From: Rugalucina vietnamica
Taxonomy: Eukaryota > Mollusca > Bivalvia > Lucinida > Lucinidae
Assembly (NCBI GenBank): GCA_964017185.1
Contig: OZ024874.1
Span: 19,514,457-19,578,456 of the forward strand
Length of the DNA: 64,000 nt
Reading direction: 5' to 3'
The notes under the pieces are model-generated. The model saw only the letters and a program-made list of their open reading frames with translations. It was not told the origin of the DNA and ran no database searches. The translations under genes were made by a program, and so were the position numbers. Below, in pieces: positions 12,201 through 27,200 of the stretch (positions are counted from its first letter, which is position 1; every line of letters starts with the position of its first letter).

Positions 12201-15200
12201 TAAAGGAAGAATTGTACTATCCGTGTAGCGAAAACAAAGGCGCTGATCAGCTTCACTGTTTGCGCCTTTGTTTTCGCCTAGGCAGATTGTTGGTTTTCCC
12301 ATGTGGCGGCTCATCTTTATATGTCATATAAATAATTCTGTTTATATGGAATATGAACTTATTTCTAGCTATGGGTGAAATACATGAAATGAAGCTTTGC
12401 AATGGTAGGAAGGGTAAATAAGAAAGCATTACCATAGAATCAATGAAAAACTGTTCCGCCTGTAATATAAGTCTATCAGTATCAGGAAAAAGCTATTTTT
12501 TTGGTAATATTTTTGTATCCTTAAAAACGAAGGTGCAGATCACGTTTCACCACTTTGATAGTACATTCCTTTTACCTCAAAAGTCCGTAACTTTCAAGCA
12601 TATGACCATCAGAACAGCCTAGGCATCAGACCCAATTCTGAGATACTTGAATTGCTTCCCTAAACAATTTACATACAGCAAGTATTGAACAGACTGATAC
12701 CCCATCTGATCAGAGTCTAACTCAAAATGCACATATACATGTTTGAGTTGAGGCGTCAAATGCCAATAATCTACATTTCAGTCATGCCAGGATGTGGCTA
12801 CCATTCCTGGCCCCAAGGTTATAAAACTTTTTTCATGCTTAACTCAGCTGAGACTAAAACTTATCCTGATCATAAATGTTAAAATGCCAACAACTGTTGA
12901 CATTTTAACATTCATTAGCAGGATAGATTACAGGCTTTGAGGCTCTAAATCTGAAATTTCAATTTATTTGGGCTATTTCAGTATCTATGAGCAGTTTAAA
13001 TTTCATGCTAGGGTACGCTGAGTATGAAAAAAAAACTTTTATAACCTTGAGACCTGGGCACTTAAGCAATAATCCTTAGAATAATGTGTCTTGCTCAAGG
13101 ACACTCCAAAGCAAAAGTACGCAACAACAATATCAAATAAAACCCTGCTAAAATAAAATCTTTAAATAAAAGTAAAAGCACAATTATCAGAGATAATAAG
13201 AACAGAAAATGCTACCTTTATATTAGGGTCCACCATGTGAGTCATCAGGTCCTTTTTAAACTTCCAAATCTCAAACTTCTCCCCGAGATTATGATCTAGC
13301 AGGCCTCGTATCAGTTTATACTGCTCTATGTCGAGACAGCAGTAGACAGAAGATAGCGCCCCTTGGACACACCAGTCGGGGACGGCATGGCTGATGTCCC
13401 CGTCCAAGTTTCGCTCGATGGTCAAGTTAAGCATGCATTTTTCTTTCAGTAATTTGCCACCCTGTAAATGAATCATGTTTGAAAATCATTTGGGGCCCTA
13501 GTATAAAAGTGCCAAAGCAAAAATATTTGAAGAGACCCCTCTCAGACGGCATGCCAAATTTACAAGGATGACAGCATAACTTAGGATGAGGGTATAAATG
13601 CCTTTTATGTGTGCATTCATATATTTAAATAAGTTGGGTAAAAGTGGCCCCCTCTTGGATATAGCTGCTCACGCAACTTACGATATGTTCTTTTTGTATC
13701 AGACTGATTGTCAACTTAATGCCACCTTGGTTATTAGGATGGGACTTTGGTTCTGATTGCCCCTATTCCTAATCATGGCTTACGTTTACCTTTTCCAAAA
13801 TTCAAATCTTTATTGTTAGAAAGTAAAAAGTCATGGAGTTACCCTTCTTTGTATGATAGAAGATGGAAATTCCAGGTCTTGTTTCTTATTTTTCTTCTTA
13901 TACAACTTCTTATCAACCCTTTCTGCTGAAAACAGGTCCATGTCAGACAGCTTCACCTCCAGAATGTCAAGTAAACACTTGTGCTGGGTCGTATCCATGG
14001 CAACAAATGGTGTCTCCGAGGGCGACTCTTTGTTATTTGAGAAAACATTTCTATCTCTCGTGCTCACCTCGCTAGTTGATGAGCAGGACCTGAGCAGAGC
14101 TGGGCTAGAAGGTGGATGTAACAGTCTGCTGGTCGTTCTGTCAAAACTTGTGTCTAGCAGCAGATTTTGTCGAGATGACCTTGATGATGACCTTGGAGAG
14201 ACTGGGTCAACGCTGGAGCCATCTGGTGGAAGGGATGACCCATTTTTGTCAGTTGGATCATAAATTTCATCAACAGTCTCTGAATTTATATCTTCATTTC
14301 TAATGTCATGTTCCAGACTGCCATAAATACTCTGCGTCATTAAGTCCACATTTGACCTTGGTGGTTGAAGTTCATCGAAGATGCTTTGAGTGAGTGGGAG
14401 GGGTAACTCCGTCTGCACGACACTATCAAGTCCTTGTGATACAGTTCTTGCCCTAACACCTCCAAATGACTGAGAAGATGACCTTGATGCGGCACTGTCA
14501 GATTTTTGTGAAATTTGAGAATCCGTTCGGAACAAACTTGTCCTCGATCCATCGGCTCGGTCTAACTCTTCAGATTTGGCATAATTAAAGGTCTCAGGAT
14601 CTCCATCAAATTTGAAGCAGTTTTTGACTGAGAGTGTTCCAAGGTCAGCTACAAGGACATCTGTTGTCCTTGAACTATGGGGAACCAGAATAATGGGAGA
14701 ACCAGCCTCTATGTCTAGCAATATCCTAGCCATGTGGAAGGCTGCTTCATGGATCTGAAAGGTTTTTTGAAATACACTGTCAGTAATGGGTTCAAAATTT
14801 CAGGTAGACTGGTAGGTCTGGCAAGTGAGCAGGCCAGCTTAAACCACCAGTAGGGGTCTAATCATGAGTCTGCACTCCTGAATGAATCTTTTAATCTCTA
14901 ATTGTTTCATTTTAGTCAAACTAGAAGCAACTGCTATGAAACTGACAAGTCACCACAGTTTGGGTGCCTAGAGAAACTAGGTTTTATATTTATTATTCTG
15001 ACTTAGATTTTAATATTTGAATAAACAACAGATCCATGCATGTCCAAAATCATTTGAATATACTGTTATATTCAATGTATAGGTATTTTACTTTCCAAAA
15101 TCTATGTTAAAAACGAACATGTCCAGACACATTTAGGTAATTAAAATCAAAACATCATCTTACATTTTTGCCAGCAGAGGATGCCCTCATTCTCCCTAGG

Positions 15201-18200
15201 ACTTCCTGAAGCTGTAGAAAATGTTGAATGAAGCCTAGAAGTTCAGCGTGGAAATGGTTCGTATGAGTGTATCGTACTGAAGCCATGGTCAATTTGAGTT
15301 TTGAGTCATAGTCACGCTTCAACCAGGGATCAGGGATACCATATCTGTTTAATAAGAGATCAATAAATGATTAATCAATGTTGTATAAAAAAAACTAAGA
15401 AGTTCCACATGGAAATGGTTGGTGTGAGTGTATTTTACTGAAGCCATGGTTAGCTTCAGTTTTGAGTCATAGTCAGGCTTCAACCAGAGGTCAGGGATAC
15501 CATACCTGTTGAATGACAAAAATAAATATTTTTCACTTGATATGGCACCTATTGTTCATTGTGAATGATGAAGTAATGCAAAGCTAGCCAGCTACTTCAC
15601 TGTTAAATTTGTTGCAAACCATGTACAGACATGTTCCCAGTAATATATGCTAATTAGCCACTAAAAGAAAAAGGAATTATTTTCAATGGTAAGTAATAGA
15701 TCTAAATCATGTAGTGTGTTCAGGATTTTCACTTGCACACTGTAGAGGCGCTACTCTGAAAAATATCTTTTGTTCGCTTGTTTAAGTTAAAAACAAAATA
15801 AAGACATTGCTGAAATTTTTGGAAAATCATGATACACATTTCCAGCAATTCTTACTTGAAGAAGTGGAACTCCATAGCCTGATCCCCGACAGTCATAAAC
15901 TTCTCCCTGTACAGCACACCATGGGGAGACAAATCTATCAGCATCATCTTCCCTAACTGGCCAGTCATGTCAAAGTTACCATCCCTTAGTGAGACATGGG
16001 ACGTTAGCTTAGAGACGCTGGCCTGGGCTAGTTCATACTCAGTCTTGTTGAGAACGATTGTGAGATTCTCCACTTTAAGGTTGATTTCCGAGTTGACCAC
16101 TTGCTGGACATACTCATCTGTAACAGTAAGGATATTACTAGGGATGATATGACCCTTATCTGTCCTCAAACCTTAAGTAAAGTCCCTTACCCTTATTGTT
16201 CAAATATTTTATAGATCCCATTTTCTTTTAATAATTTACTTACAATTTACAGGATGTAATGATTTTGCATAAGAATTATTTCCAAATTCCCATCACACTG
16301 CTTATCTTTACTTTTGTCATTCGTCTTTTGTGCATCCTTTTTTCCAAACTTCAAGAGTCTCTTTCATTCTCTAACTATACCTTAGACAGAATAGAGTCTC
16401 AATTGTAACTACTTGGCATACTGTACCTGACTCTGTCCTATCTGGCTGTGCGGGTGGAGCAGTGGGGTCCTGCATCGTCTCCATATCATGGACCTTAGCC
16501 CCCAGTCCGAGGAAATCTAGCAGAATCACCCAGGTCTGGAGGTTTATCTTGGTGTCAAGGCAGTTAAAGTCTACATCTATAAACCTCTTGGTCTGAAACA
16601 ACAAGATGCATGTAGTTTCTATTGAAGTATGATAAATCCATAGCATTGTCATTATTTTGGCACACAAAAATGTTCGCTGTAAGATTTAAACTTAAAGCCT
16701 AAATTATTAAGACATTAAGCAACTCAAAACAAGAAATTCAACACACTGAGCTAACCCCTTGTGTATCAATTCTTCAACAGCATTAAGGACTTGCATTATG
16801 GCCTAGAGGTCGAGGAGTCAGACTCTGAATCCAGAGGTCCTGGGTTCTAACCCCACTGGTGCCATGATTATGTCCTTGAGCAAAGCACATTTACTTCCTG
16901 TAGTACTGCTTAATGTCCAGAAAGTGGTAACACTGTCCCAACATGACTGAAAAATTGTTCACTTGGACGTTAGATTAAATTGAATACAAAGCATTCTCAC
17001 CAACTATGTATTCACATATTCACTATGGGAATATGGATCCCTGCCTAATGGAGCCAGTGAGAAATAGATGGGCTGCTTGTGCCTCCAGGCAAAGCTTATA
17101 AACTACAGAATGGCCATCAGATTACTGGTAAACAGCTCAGAAGGTCTGGGTCTGCCCTGGAAAAGTGGTTCCAGTCAAGCCATTCATACATTATATACCT
17201 TAGCTTACACAGTGGTTATATTTCAAGCATATTTTGAGTGTGATGACATCTAATGTTGGGTGGAAGTCCCATTAAATTGAGGCAATGTCCAAACATGACC
17301 ATAGCTGTTGACTGGGATGCTAAGCCACAAATAAAACTAGAAATGTGTGTTTGTAAAACACTATGCCCCCAACTGTATGGTTGTCCCTAAGCAGCTTGTA
17401 TGATTCATTTATTTCATTTGAATGAAGTGAAATTTAATTTCCTGAAGCTGTTCGGTTGCCTCTGTTTTGACCTTGATCCAGAAACAGAATGTAAACTTTT
17501 TGCAGATAAGTTAGAAATGGGAGTAAAAATTTCAAAATGGAGTAATTTTGTCAAAATTTGACGGAAAGTCCTCAAAAGTTAATCAGGTGATCTTCTTCTC
17601 AGCCCCAACCAGTGTACCAAATATGAAGGCTCTAGCTTAAATACTTTTTGAGATATCTTGCACATAAGAATTTCAAATTTTGTTTTAAAAGGGGCATAAC
17701 TCCAAAAAGGTGCATAACTTGAACATAAACAAAAATATGGGTCAACTATTTTTTCATAAGGAACCTGTATATGAAATTTCAAAACCCTAACATTCACCGT
17801 TAAAAAGTTACAAATTTCACCGAAAAGTGCAAAAATTAATCAAAATTTCGAAATTCCGTATTTTTGTCAAAATTTGACAGAAAGTTCTCAAAAGTTAATC
17901 AGGTCATCTACTCCTCAGCCCAAACCAGTATACCAAATATGAAGGCTCTAGCTCGAATACTTTTTGAGATATCTTGCACACAAGATTTTCAAATTTTGTT
18001 TTCAAAGGGACATAACTCAGAAAAGGGGCATAACTTGGACGTGAAAAAAAATATGGGTCAACTATTTTTTAATGAGGAATCTGTATATGAAATTTCAAAA
18101 CCCTAGCAGTCACCGTTCAAAAGTTTCAAATTTCACGGAAAAGAGGAAAAATCAATCAAAATTTAAAAATTCTGTATTATTGTCAAAATTTGACGGAAAG

Positions 18201-21200
18201 TTCTCAAAAGTTAATCAGGTCATCTACTCATCAGCCCAAACCAGTATACCAAATATGAAGGCTCTAGCTTAAATAGTTTTCGAGATATCTTGCACACAAG
18301 ATTTTCAAATTTTGTTTTCAAAGGGAAATAACTCAGAAAAGGGGCATAACTCCGACAAGAAAAAAAATACGGGTCAACTATTTTTTCATAAGGAATACAC
18401 ACATGAAATTTCAAATCCTTAACATGCTCCATTCAAAAGTTAACAGACGTACACACACACACACACACGCACAGACAGACAAGCCAAAAGCAATATGCCC
18501 TTCCAACTTTTTCAAAGTTGGGGGCATAATAAACAGACTCACCTCATTATATTTCTCTGTATATTCTGGTGAGTTTTTGTCGACCAGTAAGATGGAGATT
18601 CGAACCAGGTTGTCCTCATCTGAGTCCTCTGTTTCACTTCTCCTGGTCACCCTGGGGGTAGGGGGTGGGGCACAGGGGTACTCAGAACTCTTGCTGTGGT
18701 GGAAAAAATCAAGAGTTTGATGCAAAATACTGAAGGTTTTGCAAGAGACTCTTTCGCAAATGATCAGATTACCCTTTGAATCAATGCAGCCTGATGATCA
18801 GCCTGCACATTTGGTTAAGTACTAAAGGCAATCTTCATCACATGTAAAGCCCTTGCTTGTTTTTGTAGATGAACAGGCACTTTATATCTTCTCATGAATA
18901 TGAAAATTCACAACTAAGAGATGATGCATAGCTTGAAAAAATCCCACATCCCTGATGTGATTCAAACCCAGGACACCCTAGACAGAAATCCAGTGCTCTA
19001 ACCACTGAGCCAGAGTGGATCCCTGACGCAGTATGTCAGAGATTGTACTTATATGATACATTGTATCAAATAGCTGTGCTTTTTATAGAAGCTATTTATA
19101 GTAACTGCAAAGCTGATCAGTGCCTTTGTTTCCACTACAAGGATATTACAATTTCTCTGCTTTCTAAAACTAAAATTTCTAGCTTCTAGCTATCTTATGT
19201 GACTGTATTGGCCGATTTGTGTCGAACCTGGTTGGAAACCAAAATTTTTGGTCTTCTCATGCGAAGGCTCACATATAAGTATATTACCTTCTTGACACTT
19301 TTTCTTTTCCTTGAGGAGATATTGGAAGAAAACCAATGTCACTTGTGATCTGTATAGGATTGACCTTCACCTTTCCCATGTCGTTATGGAAACTACTTGG
19401 CAACGATGGAGGCATTATGGGTACTGGAGCAACTATGGCGTTATCCGGGCATGACTGTGAAAGAAATACATGCGGCTCCATTTCCGAGATGTCTTGGTGT
19501 CTTGAGGCCTTTGATGCCATGATTTGTCTGTGTTTTGAGTCAATCGATTCCAAAAGGTCATCCATTAATAGGGATTTCAAGGTCACTTGCATATTTGTAG
19601 TAGCAGGATTGTCTTTTGTGTAGTCTAGGAGAAATTTGTGTAGTTTTAACTCCACTAATCCCTGTTCGCCTTCTCCAAAATCTCCGCGGAGCTCCACACT
19701 AAACAATGGCACTTCAAATTTCACATGCTTTGACATAAACACTGCCGCTTTTTGTGATCCACTCGAGCTTGAACTAGAAAGCTTGTGTGACTGGGACCCT
19801 GCATTGAATAGGCTGTCCGAACCTAGAGTTGTGTAAGACGCCTCACTTCCACTAACATCTGCATTAGTGTTCCTGTTTTTCATAGTCACATCTTCAACAT
19901 AGGATAAATTATCAATCGTCTGTAGCATTTGTTCATAGACATTTTTAGACAAGACTAGTTTGACTGGTGTCTTAATGGCTGCATTTATATCCAACAATGG
20001 CTGGACCTCTTGCACAGTGAATGAGTCATTTAGTCCTTTGTTCATTGAAAATTCCATACTTTCCGCATTGTTTGAGTTTATCACCCCAATTTCGGGAGAA
20101 ACGTGATCTAAAGTCAGCTGTATTGTGGTGTTGTACATTATTGGAGTCCCAGCTCTATCAATATTGATATCATTAATCAAAGTACTATCAGTACCAAGAT
20201 TTCTGTCTTTGTCCAGATTCACAGAATGCAGGTTCATATCCCGAACTTCCATGAAAATCCTATCAGTTCTAACACTTTTTTCACTATCATCAGCCTCATC
20301 TAAGCGAGATTTGTGACCTTCACCTTTAGCATTTGACACAGTTATCTGACCTAGATTTGCAACAAACACTTGAGAACTGGTAGCACTTTTTGGAATTACA
20401 ATAACTGGCGTTTCTAGGGAGGCATCCAAAATAATCTTTGATTTGATTGGTTCCTCCTGATCAGGGGCATCAACTCCTTCTAGGAATTCCAATTCAGTTC
20501 TCACAGCTGATTGGTTGAGTTTCAATTTATGTGCCGAGTAGGTGTCAAGACTAGATAAACTTCCATATAAGGAATTCTGGCCTAAGTCTGGTCGCTTAGC
20601 AACCATTCCCTTAGCAACATCTGCTGCCGCCTTTTTCAAAGAATTAGCAACAGACAAAGCATAGTCCTTGAATTCTGTCAAACACTGAGACATTTCGTGC
20701 AAAACACGAGGGGAATGTGTGTATAAAAGTGAGGCCACTTGGAGGGAAACTTTTGTACAGTTTTTGTCATCTGCAACTTGAGTCTCATCAAGATATGTTG
20801 ACATATACTGGTCAGGGGAAGACAGAGGCTTGCTGAGACTGAACTCAAATGCTTTAGTTTCACAACCTAGTTCATCTAGAAGCACTGATTCCTGCGCTGT
20901 TTTGTACATGTTGTGTGAGCTGTACACCTGTCTCGGAACGTTTGTATGTGAGATGTCCTGTCCGACACTAAATACCCGCTGGTGTTTCTGCACATCTGGG
21001 CTGATGTCAAATACATGGAAACCTCCGAGAGAACCATGCATACTGAGTTCTGTATCTGCAAGGAAAGTAAAGGGGAAAGTAAATGAGTTTATCATATAAA
21101 TGTAAACTTACAGTAAAATTTCTAAAAAAGATTTTACACACCCAATATAAATTAGGTCCCAACTGGCACTACAATTCAAACAAAGAAGCTATTTCATGCA

Positions 21201-24200
21201 GAAATCTGCCCTTGCTATACAGAGGCAATGGAACACAAAATAGATGCTGTCCTGGTATCTTCTCCAGCAGCAGTCAGTCTGGGTCTACAGAAGTTATGAT
21301 GTCCTTTTCTGGTGCTCAATTTTTCTAACATTACATTTTCCTAAGAAGGACTGACTTAACAGACAATAAGCCAGTGCTCACTCTTAATCAGTAATGAAAA
21401 ACTATGGTGCTTGGGGATCAAGATAACAAACACCTGAATGCAAGCCAAGACCAGCTACTAACTGCATTTTGCAGGTTTAAGGCAGGGTGATGATTTGAGT
21501 CCTACTCTTTTCAACAGTTTTATTGATGATATTCCTACATAATGTGACTCTTCCTGTGATCCAATTTGTTCGACCAAAAATCACATTATAGTTGTCTATT
21601 ATATGCAGATGATTTAGCATTATTATCTAACAGTAAAATGAGACTTCAAAATTGTATGGCAAAACTTTCCCCATCCTGAAATGATTGGGGGAATGTTATA
21701 TGTTTTGCAAATAAAACTGAGTTTCGTTGAGTTGCATTACAGGAATGCATGTACAACATACCAATGGAAGCTTGAAGTCTGGCACAAGACATAGTAGCTG
21801 TTGACACTTTCCTTGCTGTTTTAATTCCCGAGGTTTCATCGAGCCTCATAAACATCACACTGAGACGATTAAATTCTGCTGTTACTTCTAGTTTTCTTTT
21901 GTCCTCCTTAAATTGCGAAAAGGTCATAATTCATTTACCAAGATCATTCTATTAGTTTCTTATTTACACCATAATCTCTATTGTTGGGGTCCTAGCCCAT
22001 TTTCATGTTAGCTAACCAACCTGTGTTATAATGAGAGTAAAATGTATAGATATATAGCAATTATTGACCATTTTAAGTCCAGCAATGATCCGTGTTATAC
22101 CCAAATCCATACTGTAACAGACCGTGTTATAAAAAGGTTCAGCTGTACTTATACAGTTGTACTTATACCTACCTTTCTGTGTCATTTTCATAATTTCCCA
22201 ATCTGATCGAGAAACTGTGTGAAGGAAGGCTAAAACTCCAGTGACATGAGCGAGAAATGGAATGTTTTTAAACAATATGAGCTTATAAATGGCATAAACA
22301 TATAGGAAAAGAAGACATACCAATGAAAAAGACAAACGGTAACTCAGACAGGGTGAAATATCTACCTTCTCTTGTGTATAGAATAGCTCTGTAGTTGACT
22401 TTGACAGGTCTTTCCTGTCGGCTAAAGACTGTGGGGTATGCTTTGTAGATTTTGGTGCTATCTGCTTCAGAAAACTCAGGATTTCTACAACTGTCTCTTG
22501 ATTGGCTATAAGGAGAATGGCAAAAAAATGCTTTTGTTCGTGAGTTTTTAGATTGGATCTTGTGGTAAACATTGTCTTATCTATCATTACTATATGTCAT
22601 CCTGTCACAACATCATTGTTTACAATCATATCAGTCTTGAAATGAGACAACCTGTATTCGAGGTTTGAGAAAATGCTGCATATATGCTTGTTGAAGATTA
22701 TGAAATGAAATGATCATTAATGCAAATAATTATTCTCGACTACTACCAATGCTTCATTGTCTTCATAATTCATGAACTTGAAAGAAAGCTACAAACCTAT
22801 AATATCCAGATTATTAAACTGGAAGTTAGCGATTGTCATCAGTCCTTCGTTGTTTGAGTTGCTGGGGGATTTGGCACTTATCAACTCCAACTCAACAACT
22901 ATCAAAGCCTCACTGTCAACAGTCGGTGACACCATGCCGTCATGTCTGTCGTCATGGGGTGAAGATGCTGGGGATCTTGTACCTGTAATGCCAAATTAAA
23001 TCATATGTGTCAAAAACAATGTCTGAGGTCTGCCTTTCGTCATTTTTCTCAAAAGGAGCATTGATACATCAGGAAAACATGTTCATGAAATATATACCCT
23101 TCATACACCACTTTTATATAAAACTTGGAGATGCAGGGGTTTACCTATTTTTCCTATTTTTGCTCCAAAACATAGATTGTCTGCGAGGTGGTTCTAATGT
23201 GTACCCACAATCTATGTTTTGAGCAAAAATAAGAAACCAGAGGACCAATGGTCCTGTAAATGCTCACCTGAGATCTGCTGTATATACGAATGTTATAGAA
23301 AATAGTCCCAGTATAGGGGCAGATGAAGCCCTTGGGCCATTTTTTTTTCAGATTAATCAATATACTGTCCATACAAGTTTTTCCCTTCAAATTACATTTT
23401 AACAGTTTACGGTTACCCATTCAAATACATAGGCAGCCCATGTTGACCTTGCCATAAGATAGGTCAAGGTCATCACAGGGTCATCATTTATATATACATT
23501 GTAGTACTTAAGTCATTGATGCTTCATGCAAAGTTTCTTCGAAATCGGTCCACTGGTTCCGGAGAAGAAGATTTTTGAAGGGTTTATACCATATATGGGC
23601 ATGGCGGCCATCTTGGTCATTTGACCTTGATTATTTACATACACATTGATTCCCCCATTCTATAGATGATTCACATGAAATTTTGCTTTGATTGGCCATG
23701 CGCTTTCACAGGACAAGATGTTTGAATATTATGGTAATATACATGTATAATGCCCCGGGGGCTGGGGCAAATGAGCCCCTGGGGTCCGATTTTTTTCAGA
23801 ATCAGAATCAATCCTACTGCCCATTTCCTGCAAGACTTTCACTTTAAATGACATTTTAAAAGTTTTCCCCATTCAAATGCATTGGCGACCTATGTTGACC
23901 TTGCTGTAAAACAGGTCAAGGTCATCCAAAGGTCATAATTTATAAACACATTGTAGTACTCTAGTCCCTGATGCTTCATGCCAGGTTTCGTTCAAATCGG
24001 TCCTTTGGTTCAGGAGAAGAAGAATTTTAAAGGGTTTTACCATATATGGGCATGGCGGCCATCTTGGTCATGTGACCTGGATTTATAAACACATTGATTC
24101 CCCCTTCCCATAGATATTTCCTATAAAATTGGGCTTCGATTGGCCAAGTGGTTTCAGAGAAGAAGATCTTTGAATATTTTTGTAATATACATGTATATTG

Positions 24201-27200
24201 CCCTGGGGTGGGGGCAGACCAACCCCTGGGGTCCAATTTTTTTTTCAGAATAACCTACCTTCAGTCCATTTACCCATTTCCTGCAAGATTTGCCTTTCAA
24301 ATGACATTTTAACAATTTTCCCCATTCAAATGCATGGGCGACCTATGTTGACCTTGCCATAAAATAGGTCAAGGTCATCCAAAGGTCATAATTTATAAAC
24401 AAATTGTAGTACTCTAGACCCCGATGCTTCATGCCAAGTTTCTTTGAAATCAGTCCAGTGGTTCCGGAGAAGAAGAATTTTAAAGGGTTTTTACCATATA
24501 TGGGCATGGCGGCCATCTTGGTCATGTGACCTGGATTATTTATAAACACTTTGATTCCCCCTTCCCATAGATGCTTCCTATTAGTCCAGTAAAGTTAGCG
24601 ATATTTTTGGCAAACCCACCACAAATTGCAACACAAATGTTTCTTGCATCTCTGTGGAGAAACAACCTTTCTAAATAACATACTAAAAGTAGGACGGAAT
24701 CGGAAGATATGAAATTTGATTTTTTTTGGTCTTATTTCGGAGTATCAATTTTCATATTGCATTTTTTAAAAACATCAGCAATAATGGTCGTTTGCATTAT
24801 TACCAAGGATTTTCTTTACATGATATAAGTTTGATAACATGATTAGAGGCTATTTTACTTATAAACAGTTGTGGATGAGATTTATTATTGCTTTATTTTC
24901 TTGAAAAGAGCGTCAGGTTAATATGGTTTTACCCCACCCACTGTATTTTGTACAGGTCTCTAAAGCTTCATACTACAACTTACTTATACATGTTTTCTCT
25001 AGTTTATAAAGTGTAACCTCATCTAAGATTGTTTGTTTTGTGTTTATCATCCCAATCAACAGTTTTTCAGTCATTTCAAGATGGCCTGATAAAGTGCTCA
25101 GATTTCGCAGATATTACACATATCTTGTGTCAATAGCAAATAGCTATGCCCCGGGGAATCATATGACCTACCTTGTAGGCCCCTACCCTAAAGCAATTTT
25201 TCATGGGTGCCAAATCGTGCCATGATTGAAACTCCAAAAATGAAAAGAATTTTTAACCTCAAAGATAAACTCTTTTGCACTATGAAAAAAACAAAAACGC
25301 ATGGTTTCCATTGCAACCATTAACGTGATTCTTGAGCATGGGGTGTACTTACAAAATGGGCCATAGCTCCGCTGTTACTTACCCTAAACCACTGTTCCTG
25401 GTCTCAATATAAAACTTAGATATAATCATTTTATCCTAATTGTAAGCTATCTAAGTGCAAGTTATCTAATTTGCACATTTATGAAATTTAATGAAAACAT
25501 TAAAATGGCAGAAAAATCTACAATAAACTAATTCTAGGCTCAAACTGTTAGTGTGACAGTTTATTGAGCCAGTTTACCATATAACATATTTATTGATGTC
25601 ATGGGCCTTAATGAAAATTATCTCATTTGCATATTCATTAATATTATTAAATATGTTGAAAATCGAGGAAAACGAGGGAAAATCTATAGCCATTAAAAGG
25701 TTTTTGATCTATCGTGCATCCCTGGGACCAATATTCATGGCTACCACTGTGGTCAGAGGGACCACCTTAATGCCATAAAATATTGTTCTCAATAATGAAC
25801 ATGTTTGCATAATGTAAAATTACATAGATTCTACATCCACAACTGGTGTTATTGTAAATAAAAATAAAGTAAAGAATAGGGTGTACTCACAAAAATACTC
25901 ATATACCGTCAATTGTATGCTCTAAAATATTATTATTGGTCTGATAGTGATGTAGGGACCTAGCAATATATTTAACCTCAGTACCTATTATTCAAATCAG
26001 TGATCTTGCTTATTCATAAAAAATTAATTAAAGAATTAAAAAAAAAGAAATCAAAGAAAAATCTTGAAAAAATTGGGTATGCGTACAAAATCACTTGTCC
26101 CAGATCTGTTAAAAACCACAGGCCACTGAAAAAGTATCAAATGAATGTTATGGCAATGCACTATGACCCTAAAGTATGATATAATAATGATCTTAATTTC
26201 AATTTCATTAATTTTTTTCTGATTGCGCCTTTTCCTGATCTTTGCCTACTTGTACCTTTTCATGAAAACTTTAGAACTAGGAACGGAAAGGTGGAAAATT
26301 AAATGGGTAAACCAACAAAATGACATGTATCTTGACAATTAAAAGCCCCAACATGATGCTGAAATGGCATCAAATGGTTGGTAGGGCAATATTATACTAT
26401 CTTGTACGTACAACATTATACCTTTCATTTGATTTTTAGTTTTATAAATATCAACAAACCTATTGAACAGTATAATCCCATCATAGCAACCATTTGATGC
26501 CATTTTCAGAATGTTTAGGCTTTTGATTGCCAAGACACAAGTCTTTTAGTAAATTTACCCATTTAATTTTTCCACATTTTTTCTTTCCTAAAGTCTCCAT
26601 TAAAACTCATGAAATTAAAAATCAAATTATTCTTATATGAGACTTCTGGGTCATACATGTAGTACATTGCCATAGCATTCATTTGATACCTTTTTCAGCA
26701 TCCTGGGCTTGTTAACAGCTATGGTACAACTGATTTTGTATGAACACCCTATACTTTCCAAGATTTTTCTATGATTTTGTAGGTACACCCCATGCTTAAG
26801 AATCATGTTAATGGTTGTCGTGGAAACCATGCATTTTTTCATAGTGCAAAATACTTAATCTTTGAGGACTAAACTTCTTTGCATTTCTGTTGATCTAATG
26901 AACGATCTGGCACCCATGAAAATTGTCCTTGTGTGAAGGACCTGGGTTTTGGTACTATTTTCAAGATTTTTAGGGGTATTACTTTTTGTCTTGGTCATTT
27001 TACCTTATTTTACCTCATTTTGATATAAAAACTAATTCTTAGTAAAAAAGACTTGTATTTTGCATTTTCTAACAATGTTAATGCTTTTATCTGACAATAT
27101 TTAAGAAAATCTCATATTATATGTATTATTATGTAATTTGCTGAAGTTTTAACCATATTTACTGTGGTCATAAGTAACCTTTTTCTTGACACACCTGTGT

